From Callipepla californica brunnescens (Eukaryota; Chordata; Aves; Galliformes; Odontophoridae): a DNA stretch of 64,000 bases. Below the pieces are notes generated by a model that had not been told where the DNA came from, did not search any database, and saw only the letters and a program-made list of their open reading frames with translations. The stretch spans positions 5,208,001-5,272,000 of the forward strand of contig JALIRH010000013.1 in NCBI GenBank assembly GCA_023055505.1. Reading direction: 5' to 3'. Shown piece after piece: positions 14,967 to 28,100 of the stretch (within the stretch, counting starts at the first letter, position 1; each line of letters opens with the position of its first letter). Both the position numbers and the translations under genes were made by a program.

Positions 14967-17900
14967 CACCAAAAAATGGTGTTGTGGTCCCCTACTAAAA
15001 GAGTCACTTTGCCCAATTTCCTGTTTATGTTCCTTCTCTTCAGAGCTGTAACATCATGTGAGCTCAGACAGTTATAGATAGGCTGCATGACTGTTGCTGA
15101 CCTCACACCACATGTTCAGTTAACAAGGTGAAACAGCAAAATTTGTTCTGTTTGTGTAAAAATACTGAGAAAACTGCCAGTTCTCAGTAAAAAAGGGGAG
15201 AGGGACTCTAGATAGCCAGAGGCAGGGTGCAATCTCCAGGCTCGAGGATCCTGTGGCTCTTTCTGGGCTCTAACTGCTTTTCACATCTGTATTTACATTG
15301 TGCTGGTGGCTTACAAGGAAGGGGATTAGCCCCAAGTCGATTTCTTTCTTTAGCGGGGGAGGCTTGGAGCTCTTCCATAAAAGCTATTAGTTTAGCAGAT
15401 TTGCTCAAAATTTGTTCAAACTTCAGTCCCTTTATACATTTTCCTGTGTTTGCTTCCAAAAATAGCCAAAAAGTCCTTTGATTGAATGTCTTCAGCCATC
15501 CAGCAGATGATCATACCCCTGAACAACCTGTGGGCAGCCTCACTTGTAGTAAGATCTCAAGGAGATGCACAGAGCCTTATAAAAATCCTTTTGGATTAAG
15601 CAAGAGTTTTGGATTGAAGCCTTTCCAAGAACTTGAATTTACCTCTAGGCAAGATGCTATCTTAGTGCTGTGTTGGTATTAAAGAATTTATTGCAAACAT
15701 ATCAGAAAGATCTGAAAGGTTTCCAGGCTTTTACTCAGGTTTTACACAGGTAGTTTTTGTGCAGCTGGAGGAATCCCTGCTGTGCTGCATGAGGTTTCAG
15801 CGGCCCCTTTCCTGCTGACAGAAAATGAAGTCTTGATGTTCAACCCAGGAGGGTGTGTGGCAGTGTGTTGGTTTCTCCTTTCTCTGTTCTTAATTCATTT
15901 CTGCAAAAAGCCCAGCCCCACGCATTGCAAGAAACCAGGATTTTGCTTTGCAGCTGGTGAAGGAGTGGCAGTAAGCCAGAGCAGGGGTTGCTATGCGCTG
16001 CCCTCCGCCACATCACATGGGTAAATGAGGATTTCAGAAGGAAAAGCTGAACCACAGGCTGTCCAAAGGCAAACACGCAGATGTGAGTGCACAGCTCCGA
16101 TGTGCAGACAAGTGTGCTGAGCACCAGGAGTGCAGCATGGCTCTGGGAGCAGGTGTACCCATGGCAGGTGAACTGGTCACCACATATGCGCTCTGTAACA
16201 ACCCTGTACCAGCTGTCAAGTGCTTCAGGACTCGAGGTGAAAGAAAGCACTCTAGAAATTCAAGCTGTGTTCAGGACGATAATAATAATGTCATTTTAGA
16301 TGCTGCACATAAGCGTGCTGTGAGGGAATATGGAACTAAAACTCTTGGCTGGCTGGCGAGGCTGTAAACATCCTCATGTGAAGGGCCCAGCCTGTGAGTC
16401 TTCACTGTCAAGGAGCTTAGCTGCCTGCAGAAACAGAGCAGCAGTCAGGAGGTGTCATCTGGGGGGCAGCAAGAAGGGGCGAGTGTTTCGGTGAGCCTGC
16501 CCTTGGGAAGGAAGAAGTGTGCCTTGGTGGGAAGAGACACTTCAGTGGCTTTAAACCAAACCCTTTGCCTTATCATTCTGGGGATGTCTTCTATTGCTGG
16601 GATGTCTCCTCTGAACTGCAACCTGCCTTACATCTCTGTCAGATGTGACAGACTAAATGAGGAGAGGAGAGCACGAGGATTATGGCTGCTCTCCGTGGGC
16701 AGGGGCAGGACAGGCTGTCTTTGGCTCTGGCAACCCCCTCACAGGGCCACCAAGACAAGTGACCGGCTGCCGAGAGCAATGGCAGCCCAGGCACAGTCCT
16801 ACCTGTAGGCACTGATGCCATCTTCACTGCCGTGTGGATCCCAGTGAAACACAGAGGCACTGGTGGAATTACATCCTGTGTTTATGAGCGGCGACGCTTT
16901 GAATTTTGCTTTCAGAACTGGCTACAAGGTTTCTAAGAACTTAAACCTCCCAAGTTTCAAGGTCACTATGCTTTCGACCCTCCCAACCCAAGCAGACCCA
17001 TTTGCTTTACAAAGAATCTGCGTGTTTATCAAATAGCAGTGACTCATTCTGTTGCAGATGTTTCTGTATGTAAAGCATGGTAAATATTATGGATTGGGAT
17101 GCAGAGCAGGCAGTGAGAATATGTGTAGGTTAGCAGGCAACATTTGAGTCTGGGTCTTTTCCTTTGTTATTTTAGCATGTGTCATTTTTTCTACACAGAC
17201 CACAGGCTCCTTTTTATGAGAAACAGCAACAAAGGAAAGCTCCCTGGCTCTGAAGGACGTCACCTTCGACGCTTTATTACGGAGCTTTCACTGTATGTGC
17301 AGCACAGGAAATTTTTAGGTTTGCGTTTTTAGTCAATGCATGTATCAGTACCACCTTGCAAGGAAGAAGGTATTTCCCCTTACACTTCACACCTGCGGCA
17401 TCTCCTCCGAGGAGAGCTCATGCCACCTTTCCAGAAATAATATTCATTTACAGTCATACTGAAACTACCACAAGCAGATAGACAAGTGACTCAGTAAGTG
17501 ACTCACGACTTAGCAGATGGAAATAGACTGTTAGACAGCAGTCTGTCCCCACATCATTACATTATGGTCCTTTGCACAGGTCGTGCCAAACTGGCATTAC
17601 CAACCTGTGCTGAGAGCTGCTGGGAGTCCAGCTCTCGAAGAGATGTTTTGGCACAACCAGGAAGGAATCGGCCTTTGGGAGCATCACCAGTGGCCAGCTA
17701 ATGGAGAAAAACTGCTGCAGAAAATGTCTCTTTCTGCTCCAGAGGTCATGTTAGTGCAGTACGCTGATGGAAGGTCCCAAAGGAAGAGTATTCCTCTCTG
17801 AAATTGAATATTTATTGATTTTTCTTTCCCAGCCATAAACTGTGAGTTCCAGCCTCTCGCTGCTGAAGAAGGTGGTGACATCGGAGCAGAAAATAGAAGG

Positions 17901-20900
17901 AAACAGCAAGCAAGGGAGACAAAACCCAAGCAAAGTGCTGAGCCTGTGGGTGATGGGCAGTGAGCTCAGCTGTCCTCAGCAAAGGGGCACACTGGCGGCC
18001 TCATTAAGGAGATTTATTATACAGAGCTGATGGGATCTGCCGCCCAACAGCCAGGACTGAAATAGCAAAGCCGTCGCTCCAGCTGGGGAAAGGCTGGGTG
18101 GTTTAAGAGGTCTTCTTCATCTCAGATTTCCGTGAGCGAGCTAATTGCCCAGCAGGGCGGGCAGGCAGGCAGTCTTTTCTCCTGCAAAGTCTGGCAGGAG
18201 GAGCTCCCAGCGGCATCCTGGGCTCCTGAAGCATGAGGATTGTGTGGGGAGCCAGCCTGACCCTTGCTGGTGCTCTGCCCTGTGGGTGGGCAGCTCCGAC
18301 CCTGTTCTCAATGGGCAGAGACATCAGCTGTTCACGAGGCTGTCCACATACGAATTTTGACTTCCTCTTTGAAATCATTTATAGGAAATGCTATCGAGTT
18401 CCGCCTCATTTTTTCTTTTTTTTTCCCTTAAAATAAGACATCGAAAAGTAATTCTTTGAAGTCTGCTGCCCCAAATGCTGGCACTGTTGAAGGACAATCA
18501 CCCCATGGTTTTGCTGTTGGCCATCCCCAGGGATGCCCTGTGGTTTGGCCCCAGACTGTGTGTGGCTCAAAGCCAGCCCTGCTGTCCTGCCCACCACTGA
18601 GCCCTTGGCCTTTTCCCCACCGGGCCTCCCCATGGGGCCACACACTGCCAGCACGTGGCTGCTGCTCATCCTGCTGCCCTCGCCATCCCTGTGGCTTTGC
18701 TCTGTACAGTGAAGATGATCCTCATGGGGGAGTCGTGAGCATTAACTTATCTGGTAAAGAACATCGAGGCTATTTCTGTGTTTTGTTATTACGATCAGAA
18801 AACATCAAAAACTCACAGGACAGGTTATACTTCAGTCCAGTTTACTGTGTGCAGCTTATATGTCCTGCAGTTAATTGTTTAGATCTCAGGCACTGGGTAT
18901 CTTACACAAACACATGCTCCTTGCAGGAGGTAAGCAGCCACAGTCCTCGGCTGAAGCCCTCCTGTGCCGGCTCACACTGTCCCCTGTTTACCAGCTGGCT
19001 GTTTTCTCTGCAGCTCGCAGGTTTGCTTGGGGCCTGTTTTATCTGGCACTGCCTCCAATACTCCTGCACAGCAGCCGCCCACGTGCAGCAGCAGCCTTTG
19101 TTCAGCTCCATGCTGTAGACACCAGGCTGTGCAGGCAGCTATCGCTTTCTTAAAATCCATGAAACAGAGCCACTCCTCTCCCCTCTAGAAGCAGCTCTGC
19201 CACTCCTGAAGTGAGAAATTCAGAAGCATAAAGCAAACACTGCTAGTCTGTGCTGACCCGAGCCACGGGCTGGCACCCAACCAGCGCCGCCGCAAGCTCC
19301 GGCTTCCTTTTGGCACCGAGCGCTCCTACTTACGAAAGGCAAATGAAAATTGTTCTGGATTGGCACTGGCTCTTGTCTGATTACAGCTGTGCTGTTCTGA
19401 TACAGCCTTCTCACAAACAGCGCTGCCCAGGATGGAGGAGCATGGGCTGTGGGGCCAGGCAGCCCCAGCTGGGCTGAGGGATGAGGATGAGGAGGAAGGC
19501 TTATGCTGCTCCACACCATGTCCTGCTCTGTCACTGCAAAGAACTGGGCCGGGCAACATCTAGATAAGTAGAAATGGTTTGGAGCACATATTTTGCAAGT
19601 AGAGCTTGGTGAAAGCTTCAGGATGGAAATGAGCTATTTTGGGGAAAAGAGTGGCAGGACTATGAATGTAAAATAGGATAAGAGGTGGAAGAGGTGGTGC
19701 CCGCCCCACAAAGATGGATTCATCGTTTCTGTTTTGGCTCCTTCGGCAGCAGGCAAGGAGCAGCCCACAGCAAAGTCCCCATCAGCCCACCCTGCCTCCA
19801 CCCTTCCCTTGCACCCACACTGATTTCGTTATTTCCAGCCAGTCCTGCCCTCTGACTGACCACATGTGATAACTAGAGTTTCTCACACAGCCTCAGTGCT
19901 GCTCTCCTCTCCCAGCAGGGCGAGCTCCAGGCAGCCCCCACCTCCACTCACTGCTCCCATCAGCCTGCTCAGGCTGTCTGCCTGCAGGGAGCAGGACACC
20001 AGCCTGCCCCTTGCCTGGCACAGCACACAGCTGTGGGTTTCTGCTCTCCTCTCACTGGTTGCCCATGTTCTTCTGAAGCCTACAGGCTCCTTTAGGCTCG
20101 CTTAAATATCCTCCAAAAGCATTTCTCTTCTTGTTGCTCAGGGGTGGGAGCGTGCAAGGAAAGCTGACCTGGCTGTCCTCGTGCATCTGCAGGGTGTGCA
20201 TGAATGCTTGGATTGCGTGGTGGCGGAGGTGTGGACTCCATGTGGGACTGTACAAAGCAGGATACCTGCTGGGCTGTGCTCCGCTATTAAAGCTGGCTAC
20301 TCAAGGAAGCATTTTCTCTGTAAACACTTCTTTGCCTCTCTTTCTTTTATTTTTGGGTGGGGGAACATCTTTTTTTTCTTGGCTCCCACACAGTCTCTCA
20401 GGCAATTTGAGTAATGATCAGTAATCTGATGTCACCTCTGGTTACTTCCAAGAGAGACCAGTTCGCTTTCAAACCTTGACAGGTCATGAATTTGCTTTGT
20501 GCAATACTCTGCGCTTCAGTTCTGCTTTGTGTCTGTTCCGATGCAGCCTCCCCTTTGAGAGCCACTCCTTTCCCTAGGCTGCTGCACGCTCATTCAGCCT
20601 GCAAGAGCTCTGAGTACTCCAGCCTCTGGTCCCTGGATGGTGTTTTTGATTTGTCCTTTGCTTTCAAAATAGATTAAAGAACTGCCGAGCTGAGTAGATA
20701 CATTTATAGATAAAATATTGCATGACTATGAGAAGACTAAAAAGCTTTGCCCTGCAAGGAAGGCTCTTCTGAGTGGAGAAAACAACGACCGCCAGTTTTT
20801 CTTGACTAATGGCTAACTTTTCTTGGTTGTTTTCACCATCATTGTATCCACGGGAACTGTGGGTGAAATGTGTAGTGCCTGTGCTGATCCCCAAGTGTCC

Positions 20901-21854
20901 CAGTAAGAACTTGTACATGTTAGTGAAAACATCCTGAAATCAGCTGTTTTCCATCAAGGCCAGGTGGTTGGATCTGCCAGTTAAAAATGGTCACTCTGAA
21001 AAACGAGCGTGAACTTGAACCCAAGGTGTTGCCCAGCTCTGTGCTGTGCTGAGTGGCTCTGCAGTGAGCACTTGAATAACGCTCAGACAGGGAGATGGCC
21101 CTGGTTGTTCAGATGTTTCCTTGTAGAGCTTTTAATTACTGCAGCAATTAGAGCAGCCAGGGCTGTATGATGCTTGTGCACTTGAGTGGCATGCAGGCCC
21201 CTTCGCTCCAAGGAGCCAGAGGCTCCAGTGCTGTTTGTGTGGAGCTGGGTGAGGGGGAAGCTCCAGCACCTTGTTTCAGCTTTCCCCTGCAGAGCTGAGC
21301 TCAGGCTGGATTCCTTCTGGCCCTTGAAGTAAGCATGCTGGTGACAGCTCCAATCAACACAGGGACGCTTCTAGTGCTGATGAACTAAAACAGCTGCTGG
21401 AGAAGTAGAAAACACTATTCTGTTCCTAGAAGCTGGTGTGTAGCTCAATGAAGTGAAGCAGTATCTTTGTCCTCCCAAAGCTTCATTTAAGCCAGTACGG
21501 GATCCATACCTTCAAGCCATAGCAGCCCAAGAGGCACTGGTGCTGACAGAGCTTGGTTCAGGCTGAGGTGTCACTGGAAGCAGTGTATGTGTAAGCAGAT
21601 GTTGTTCCACAGTGTTTGGGAGGTTCTTGTTTAACTTCCTAGCACTACAGCTCCCCTAAGGTTTGTTCTGGGCTTCCAGAAGTCACTGACAGCTCATTAA
21701 CAGCTTTCTGCTGGCCCTGGAAACCAGGAGGGAAGCTGTGCAGGTCACCTGGAGGCCTTGCTTTGGGCAGGACATCCTGCCCAACACCTGAGAGAAAACG
21801 AGGCACGTGTGCAGTTGCTGTGTTAGCTAATGGGGCCGTGTCTGTGCCCCGCAG

Positions 21855-22158
21855 GCCTGGCGGAAGCGCTGGTTCGTGCTGCGCAGAGGGCGCATGAGCG
21901 GCAACCCCGACGTGCTGGAGTACTACAGGAACAGCCACTCCAAGAAGCCCATCCGCATCATCGACCTCAACGAGTGCGAGGTGCTGAAGCACTCGGGGCC
22001 CAACTTCATCAAGAAGGAGTTCCAGAACAACTTCGTCTTCATCGTGAGAACCACCTACCGCACCTTCTACCTGGTGGCCAAAACCGAGGAGGAGATGCAG
22101 ATCTGGGTGCGCAACATCAGCCAGATCTGCAACTTCGGGCATTTAGAAGATGGCACAG
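21855..22158 (+). CDS. GAB3 exon 2 (PH domain)
   Basis: The exon begins after CCCCGCAG and ends before GTATGA. Its 304 bases run from phase 0 to phase 1. It encodes AWRKRWFVLRRG, DVLEYYRN, FYLVAKTEEEMQIWV and then HLEDG. This is the PH domain from the second beta strand to the C-terminal helix, with the invariant helix tryptophan in MQIWV. The domain is expected to bind phosphoinositides and bring the adaptor to the membrane. The exon is notably GC-rich compared with the flanking intron. Confidence 0.95.
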
Positions 22159-25100
22159 GTATGATCGCGCTTGTCTTGTGGGTTTGGGCTCTTTCATAGC
22201 ATTGCTTGGGGCAAAACGAAGCACGTAGTGTGGAGCTGCTTGGAGTGGCATTTCCTGCAGCTCCACACAGCCCTGAGATGGTGCTCGAGCCTGATCTGAA
22301 GGTTATCAGGGATCTGGCTGCTGCTGGGTGGAAATAATAGCTGGCCACTTGGTCTCACATCGATGAAGCAATGGCTGCTAGAATAAACAGCAGGTCTCTA
22401 ATAAGAAAAGGTACTGTTTATGTGAAAAGCTGACTGAGTGTTATCTTCTGGGGCCGTTTATTTCATTACACGTCCCATATTTATTTAGTTTGGCTTAATG
22501 CAAGACACCTGTTCCTGGAAAGTGTCCTGCAAAACTTGCGTTTTCTCAGGCTTTGTTGGATGTAGAAAGTGCACAGATTTGGGTGTATTCGTATACACAG
22601 CTCAGCATTTTTGTCATTGATTTATCTCTGCCCATTAATGAGAAGAAAAGTAAAGCAAAGCTATGCCTAGGCTGAAGAGCTGGTCCTCCTGGGCAGCATG
22701 AAGCTGGCCTGTTCTGCCAGGCCCTGTGCTGTGTGTAGGCAGTAGGGTGAGTTTCTTGGAAAGCTTCCAGGAGTTAGCCACTCCAAGATGGATCTAGCCA
22801 GTAATTAAAGCCAGGACCTGTGTCATCATTAACCTGCCTTTCAAATGAGAAAACCGAGTTCAGATAACAACAATCTGTCTTTCCCTTGACATTTCCAAGG
22901 GGCAGATACAGCAGCAATTTGAGAACTTCGTAGGAAGTGACTCACAGTAAAGTCCTTTGCTGTGAAAAAAGCTAGCAGAAGAGCTGAAAAGGGTGGTGAT
23001 GGAGAAGCCTGGCCCCGTCCAAGATAACCGAAAGGGCAGCAATATTTTTAGGGATGTCACAGCATGGCTGGGCAGACTATCCTTCCCTGGTCCATGTGTT
23101 AATCCTGGTGACTGCAGCTGCTGCATGGACATACCATTACCTGGTAGCAAGAGGAAGCAAAAGGCCATGAGATGTTTTATTTTAACCTCTTCCAGTTCCT
23201 GGCCTTCTTTAATAATTTTTTCAGTAGTTTCTTCTGAGGGGAAATGGGAGTGGGAAGAGCTCTGTCCTTGTTATAAGGACAGAGATTCATCTTAGAGACC
23301 TCTAGGAAATCTTGCTGGCATAATCTTTTTGTGCCTCTACAGCATGCAAATTTGAGATGGTGGTCTTTTGGGATAGCAGTCAATAGTCCTTCCACGCTGG
23401 AAGGTTGGAACCCACTTCCTACTCATCTGCCCTCACTGAAACTACGATGTTGCTCTTGAGTTGCTGCTTTTGCTGCAGTATTATGTGGGATATGACTTTT
23501 ACCAATCAGTCTGAAATGAAGTTAAGTCTTGTCATACAAAATAAAGAAAAACAAATTTATTTCTTCATCTCTCCAATGTGCGTGCAGACTTCTGGCACAG
23601 CACTGAGGATGAGCACAGGAAGATACAATCTGTGGCAGGGGACCTAAGGCTGAATCTGAGATAGATGGATTTTTGCTGTTGTTATTCTGGTAGAGCTTGG
23701 CATTCCCTGCTCAGTGCTTGCACGTGGGCAGTACTGGCAGTATCACACAGTATTATTTCTCTCCCAGCGAAGACCACCAGTGTAGATGCTGATGGACCAG
23801 AAGTGACAGGCTGGAGAGCTGGCATCCCAGCTTTCTGCTCTGTTCCTCCAAGCAATTATCCCCCATGGTGCAGAGCATTTGCTTGGTTCATTGTAAAGTA
23901 TGGCATCTGAACCTGCAGCCTGCATCATAGCGCGAGTGAAGCTTCCAGGCATGCACCTCCGTATCTCTAATGGAAACAGCTAATTTATCCTGCAGTTCCT
24001 GCTGATGTGGTTGGGTCTGGGGTGCATTCAAGTCAAGCTACAGGGCACATTCAGATCCTATTCTTGTCCAGTGATTTAAGTCTGCACAGGTTGCACAGTG
24101 CATCTCAAATGGATGATAATTGCTCCATTTTTTTTGGAAGCACCTAAATCCCCCAAGAGGCCAAAGGTTCAAACAGATTACCCTTAAAAATTAACATAAG
24201 AAGAGAAAAGCTCTATTAAATGCCATATGCTTTTTTAACATGAATGCTGTTATAAAATATAATTGTCCCTAAAATGAATCATCAAAAGAAAGACACATCC
24301 ATTGCAGGAAATTTTCATAAGCTGTTCTGTGTATTAAAATGACTCTCAAAGCCAATATTATATTATGAAATCAATCACTCTCAATCCTCTCATCCTTCTC
24401 AAAATCTGCTCTGAGATTGACTCTGAGGCCAACCCCAAACCTAGTGCTTTCTCTGCTTGATGCAGAGTGCAGCAGGGTGTGGGCAGTGACTCAGCCCCAA
24501 ACACCACCCAGTTCTCAGCCCTTTCAGCAGCAGGGAAGCCAGACTCAGAGTCAGACCCTCCTCACCAGAGGCCTTTGATTTGGCATTTAAGCAGCCAGAC
24601 CCAGCCCAAAGCTATCAAAACCTCTGCTGGCCTCGTCAGGAAAACCTTTTAGTCAACAAGAGCCAGTGGAGAGGAAGCATGAGCTCCAGCAGCTGTCAGG
24701 AAGCACCTGGGCGGGCAGCAGGCATGCAGGCCAGCAGCCATCCTCACCCCACAGCACTCGATGCAATGCAGGGCTGGCACCTCTGGGGAGGCACTGCAGG
24801 AGGAGGAGCCGCCCCTTCATGGTTTGGAATGAGTTGTGGTGGCCAGAGAACTCCACGGCTGCAGGATATCTCACGTGCATACCGAAATTGACGGGTGCGA
24901 CACAGTGTGGCAGCTTCTGATGACAGAAAGTTGGTTTTCATGTCATTGTTGTTAGGAAACCTTACGTTGCAGACCGTAGCTGTGTATAAAGTGCTCCACA
25001 AAGCCACAACTTGGCAGGCAGCTCCTAAGCCCAAGAGGGACCTTTGGTCTTGGATTTTACTTGTGCATCCTAAGGAGCCTGCTTTGGCAGGGAGGTTGGA

Positions 25101-28100
25101 CTCGATGATCTCTACAGGTCCCTCCACATCTCCTACAATCCTGTGACTCCACGGGCTTCAGGTATTGCTTCACATCCCATGTGAATGCCACGCATCCTTT
25201 CCCATGCAGCCCTTATGATCCCTACTGATTTCCAGTTGCTCTGCCTTCTCCCACAGCACCCAGGACCACAGTGATGTCCAGGGTGTCAGCAGCATCACCT
25301 GAAGCAATTGTTTACCCTGTGTCCCCCTGGGCTGCTGGTGCTTGGATGGTAGCATTTCCACTTCTCCACCCCATCCACTGCTCCCTCACCTCTCCACAGC
25401 TCTGGTCACTCTTGCTTGCACCTGTATTTGCACATAGCTGGGACCTTCTCCCTTCCTGCTCCTCTCTGATGGTTTATTTGCTTCTTTTTAACCTTGCCAG
25501 AATATGGGGCAGTTTGGCTACCCAGCACCTCACTGCGGCTGCTCTGGGGACATCTCAGCCAGCCAAGGCCACTCTCTCCTTGCAGAAATGCTTTCCCCTT
25601 AAGGTCACGTCTTTATTTCCCCCCACTGCAGTGCCTGGCCCTTGAGTGGAGTCAAGGGGAAGTGTGACAGCTCCCAGGCCTTCTCTGTGGGAGGAAATCC
25701 CTTCCAGTGCTCCTCAAGGCTGCTCTTTCATGTCAGCCATTGCAGCATTTCCACCTCCATGCATCCTGGTGTGAGGGATGCTGCACACAGGAACCCCACC
25801 ACTTTCGCTGTGTTCTCATGCTACCGTTGCTCTATGACCATTTTGAGGCTCAGGCCTGAAACAGAAGGCTTTTCCCTCCTGCAGTTTCAAGCAGTGGCCC
25901 TTCACTGATGAGCAGAGCGTCCTTTGCAGCATCTTTGTTGATACAGAACAGAAAATTTGGGGCTAGTACCCACCAGAACAGTTATTTTGGCAGATTAAGC
26001 CATCTTCTGTCATGCTGGCAGAGAGGGAGACAGGCACCAAACCTATTCCCTGCCTGCTCTCTAGAAAATGGGCATGCATAATTTATTCTCCCCAACTGCT
26101 GCCACAGCACAACTTCAGTGCACACTGGTTCAGTTACCAGCAGAGCTGGCAGGGAAGAGGGTGGTCTGTTAGGAGCTGGCTGTGGGTCTCCAAGCCCCTG
26201 AAGGCCAGAAAAGAGCAGCCACGAAGCAGGCAGGAGGGATGGGGATGGTGCAGACCTGCCATGTGTTGTGCAGCCCGCAGCCTTTCCTGATGGGATAATC
26301 TGAGGCTAAACCCTGCAAGTACCAGATGGAGCTCAGGCCTGTTCATTCTCTGTGTTATTAATCCAGAATGTCATTAATTTTTCTTGTACACTGTGGGTTT
26401 TTTGATTTTTTTGAAATATATGGTCAGATGGTGACGTGAACATGCTTTGCTGAGGTCCCTGTGGAGTAAGCCTGGTGCATATTCGATCACACTCAGCTTG
26501 CAAGACAGCTCCAAGTCCAATATCTGCAAGCTGAGTTACTACCCGAGCCAGCAGAATGAAAAAAAGCAAAGTTATTTTTCAGCTGGGAAGGCTTCAGCTG
26601 TCAGCCCTGCTTCACGAGCATGAAAGTCCATAGTTGCTGTGTCTTTCAGATGATCTCTGGGGCAGAGGGGCCGCTGAAGTCCCATTGCTGTGACCACCTG
26701 CCTAAATTAAGCAAATGCTTTGTTCAGAGAGCTTCAGTTTGAGCATGTGCATTAGTGCTTTGCAATCTGGGGTTCACAGCTGTGCCATACCTCCAAGGAA
26801 ACAGGGGGAAGCAGCAGCAAGCCAGTGCTGGTGGGGGAGGAAAGAGATGGCTCCCTCCCCACTTTAAAGGGAAAACACCACTTTCTCCTGCTTCTCCTGG
26901 CTTAGAGGAGGAAGGTGCTTGAAGGCCAAGAGGTCTTGCTGTCTCTGGAGGGCTGGATCCTCTTTGGCAACCCTGGGGGAGAGGAGTGACAGCAAAGCCG
27001 AGCTGTGTGCAGGCCCTCAGTGCTGAGGGCTGGGTTGACCCGCTGGGGATCTCACATCTTGCAGTGCAGTGCAGGACCTGGCCCACAGACACATGCTCCC
27101 CACCATTGGGTATCTCCTCACCCTGCTGCCGCTCACCAGGGCTGTTGCTTCCCCTTACAGGTTCGGTGGAAAGCCTGTCCCACACGACCTCATCCCCACA
27201 GCCCTCGCCGGCCGCCTCCACACACGCGTCCCGCATCGCTGATCCCTCCTTCTCAGTTGACCACACTGCTGCCGATGCTTCTGCTGCAGAGGAGACCCCT
27301 AGCGAGTCGGGGTCGGTCTTCCTCCCCGACTACCTCTTCCTCTCCAACTGCGAGTCGGGCAAGCTCAGCCACACCAGGTAACGTGTCTGTGCAATCAGGA
27401 TGCAGCCACCCACTGCCCGCCCAGCGGTGCTCTGGGGGATGGGGACACAGTGGTCCCTTGCAGCTCCAGGGGGGCTTTTGAGACCCACAGAGGGCCATTA
27501 GCATAATCCAGTTTACAGGGGGCTTTTCATAGCAAAGGTGAGCACTCGGGCATCATCTGTTGGTCCTGGTACATGCAGTCTTCTTCCACGCATTCTTTCT
27601 ACCTGCTGCCACCCAAGATGCTCCACAAAGTGCTTCATACTCCAGCTCATGGCTGTAGAGAAGAGATAGATTTGTCACAAACTGTGCTTTGTGCAGTGTC
27701 ACTTGGAATGGAGGAAGAAAGGGTGAGGCCTCAGCAGAACAGGGCTCTTGCTCCTTCCCTTCCTTCTCTGGAGGTCCCTCAAGTTTTTAACTTGGTTTCC
27801 TGAAACACAACAGATTTCTCACTTCAGAGGCCACTTCTCCCCTTGCCTGGGAACCAGACTTTGTAGATATAGGCTTTTAGTGATGCTGCAGCATAAAGCT
27901 TGAAACTCAATGAGTGGTGGCATGAGGGCTTCTCACGTACACTGAGGGCTCAGTCTCTTCACTGCTGATGCAGGGGACTGAAGCCCTGGGCTGGCAGAGG
28001 AGCATCGTTGGGAGGCAAGAATGGGGTCTGGACCAGGCCAAGCTCAGGCAGAAAGCAAACAGCAGTAAGGGATCAGTGGGCATTTTTCAACTGGGAGTGA

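Larger units (their letters stand above)
1..21854 (+). other. GAB3 intron 1 (partial), no exon recognised
   Basis: This stretch lies upstream of the first visible GAB3 exon, which begins at a splice acceptor in phase 0. The missing exon should encode about 24 residues with a VCTGWL-like start to the PH domain. I looked for that coding pattern followed by a donor and did not find it, so exon 1 is probably left of the window. Open frames in this interval are short, unlike known proteins, and not bounded by convincing splice sites. It contains the small repeats listed separately. It could also include 5' flank or unrecognised noncoding exons. Confidence 0.7.

Noticed and set aside
18456..19118. 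220-codon open frame on the + strand
   Set aside because: Composition is random-looking, with many Cys, Pro and Ser and no recognisable domain. It starts at a non-ATG codon.
1..21854. GAB3 exon 1 within the window
   Set aside because: I searched for a VCTGWL-like reading followed by a phase 0 donor and found none, so the exon was not annotated.
21645..22142. 165-codon frame opposite the PH-domain exon
   Set aside because: It is the antisense shadow of GC-rich GAB3 exon 2, whose + strand reading matches a PH domain.
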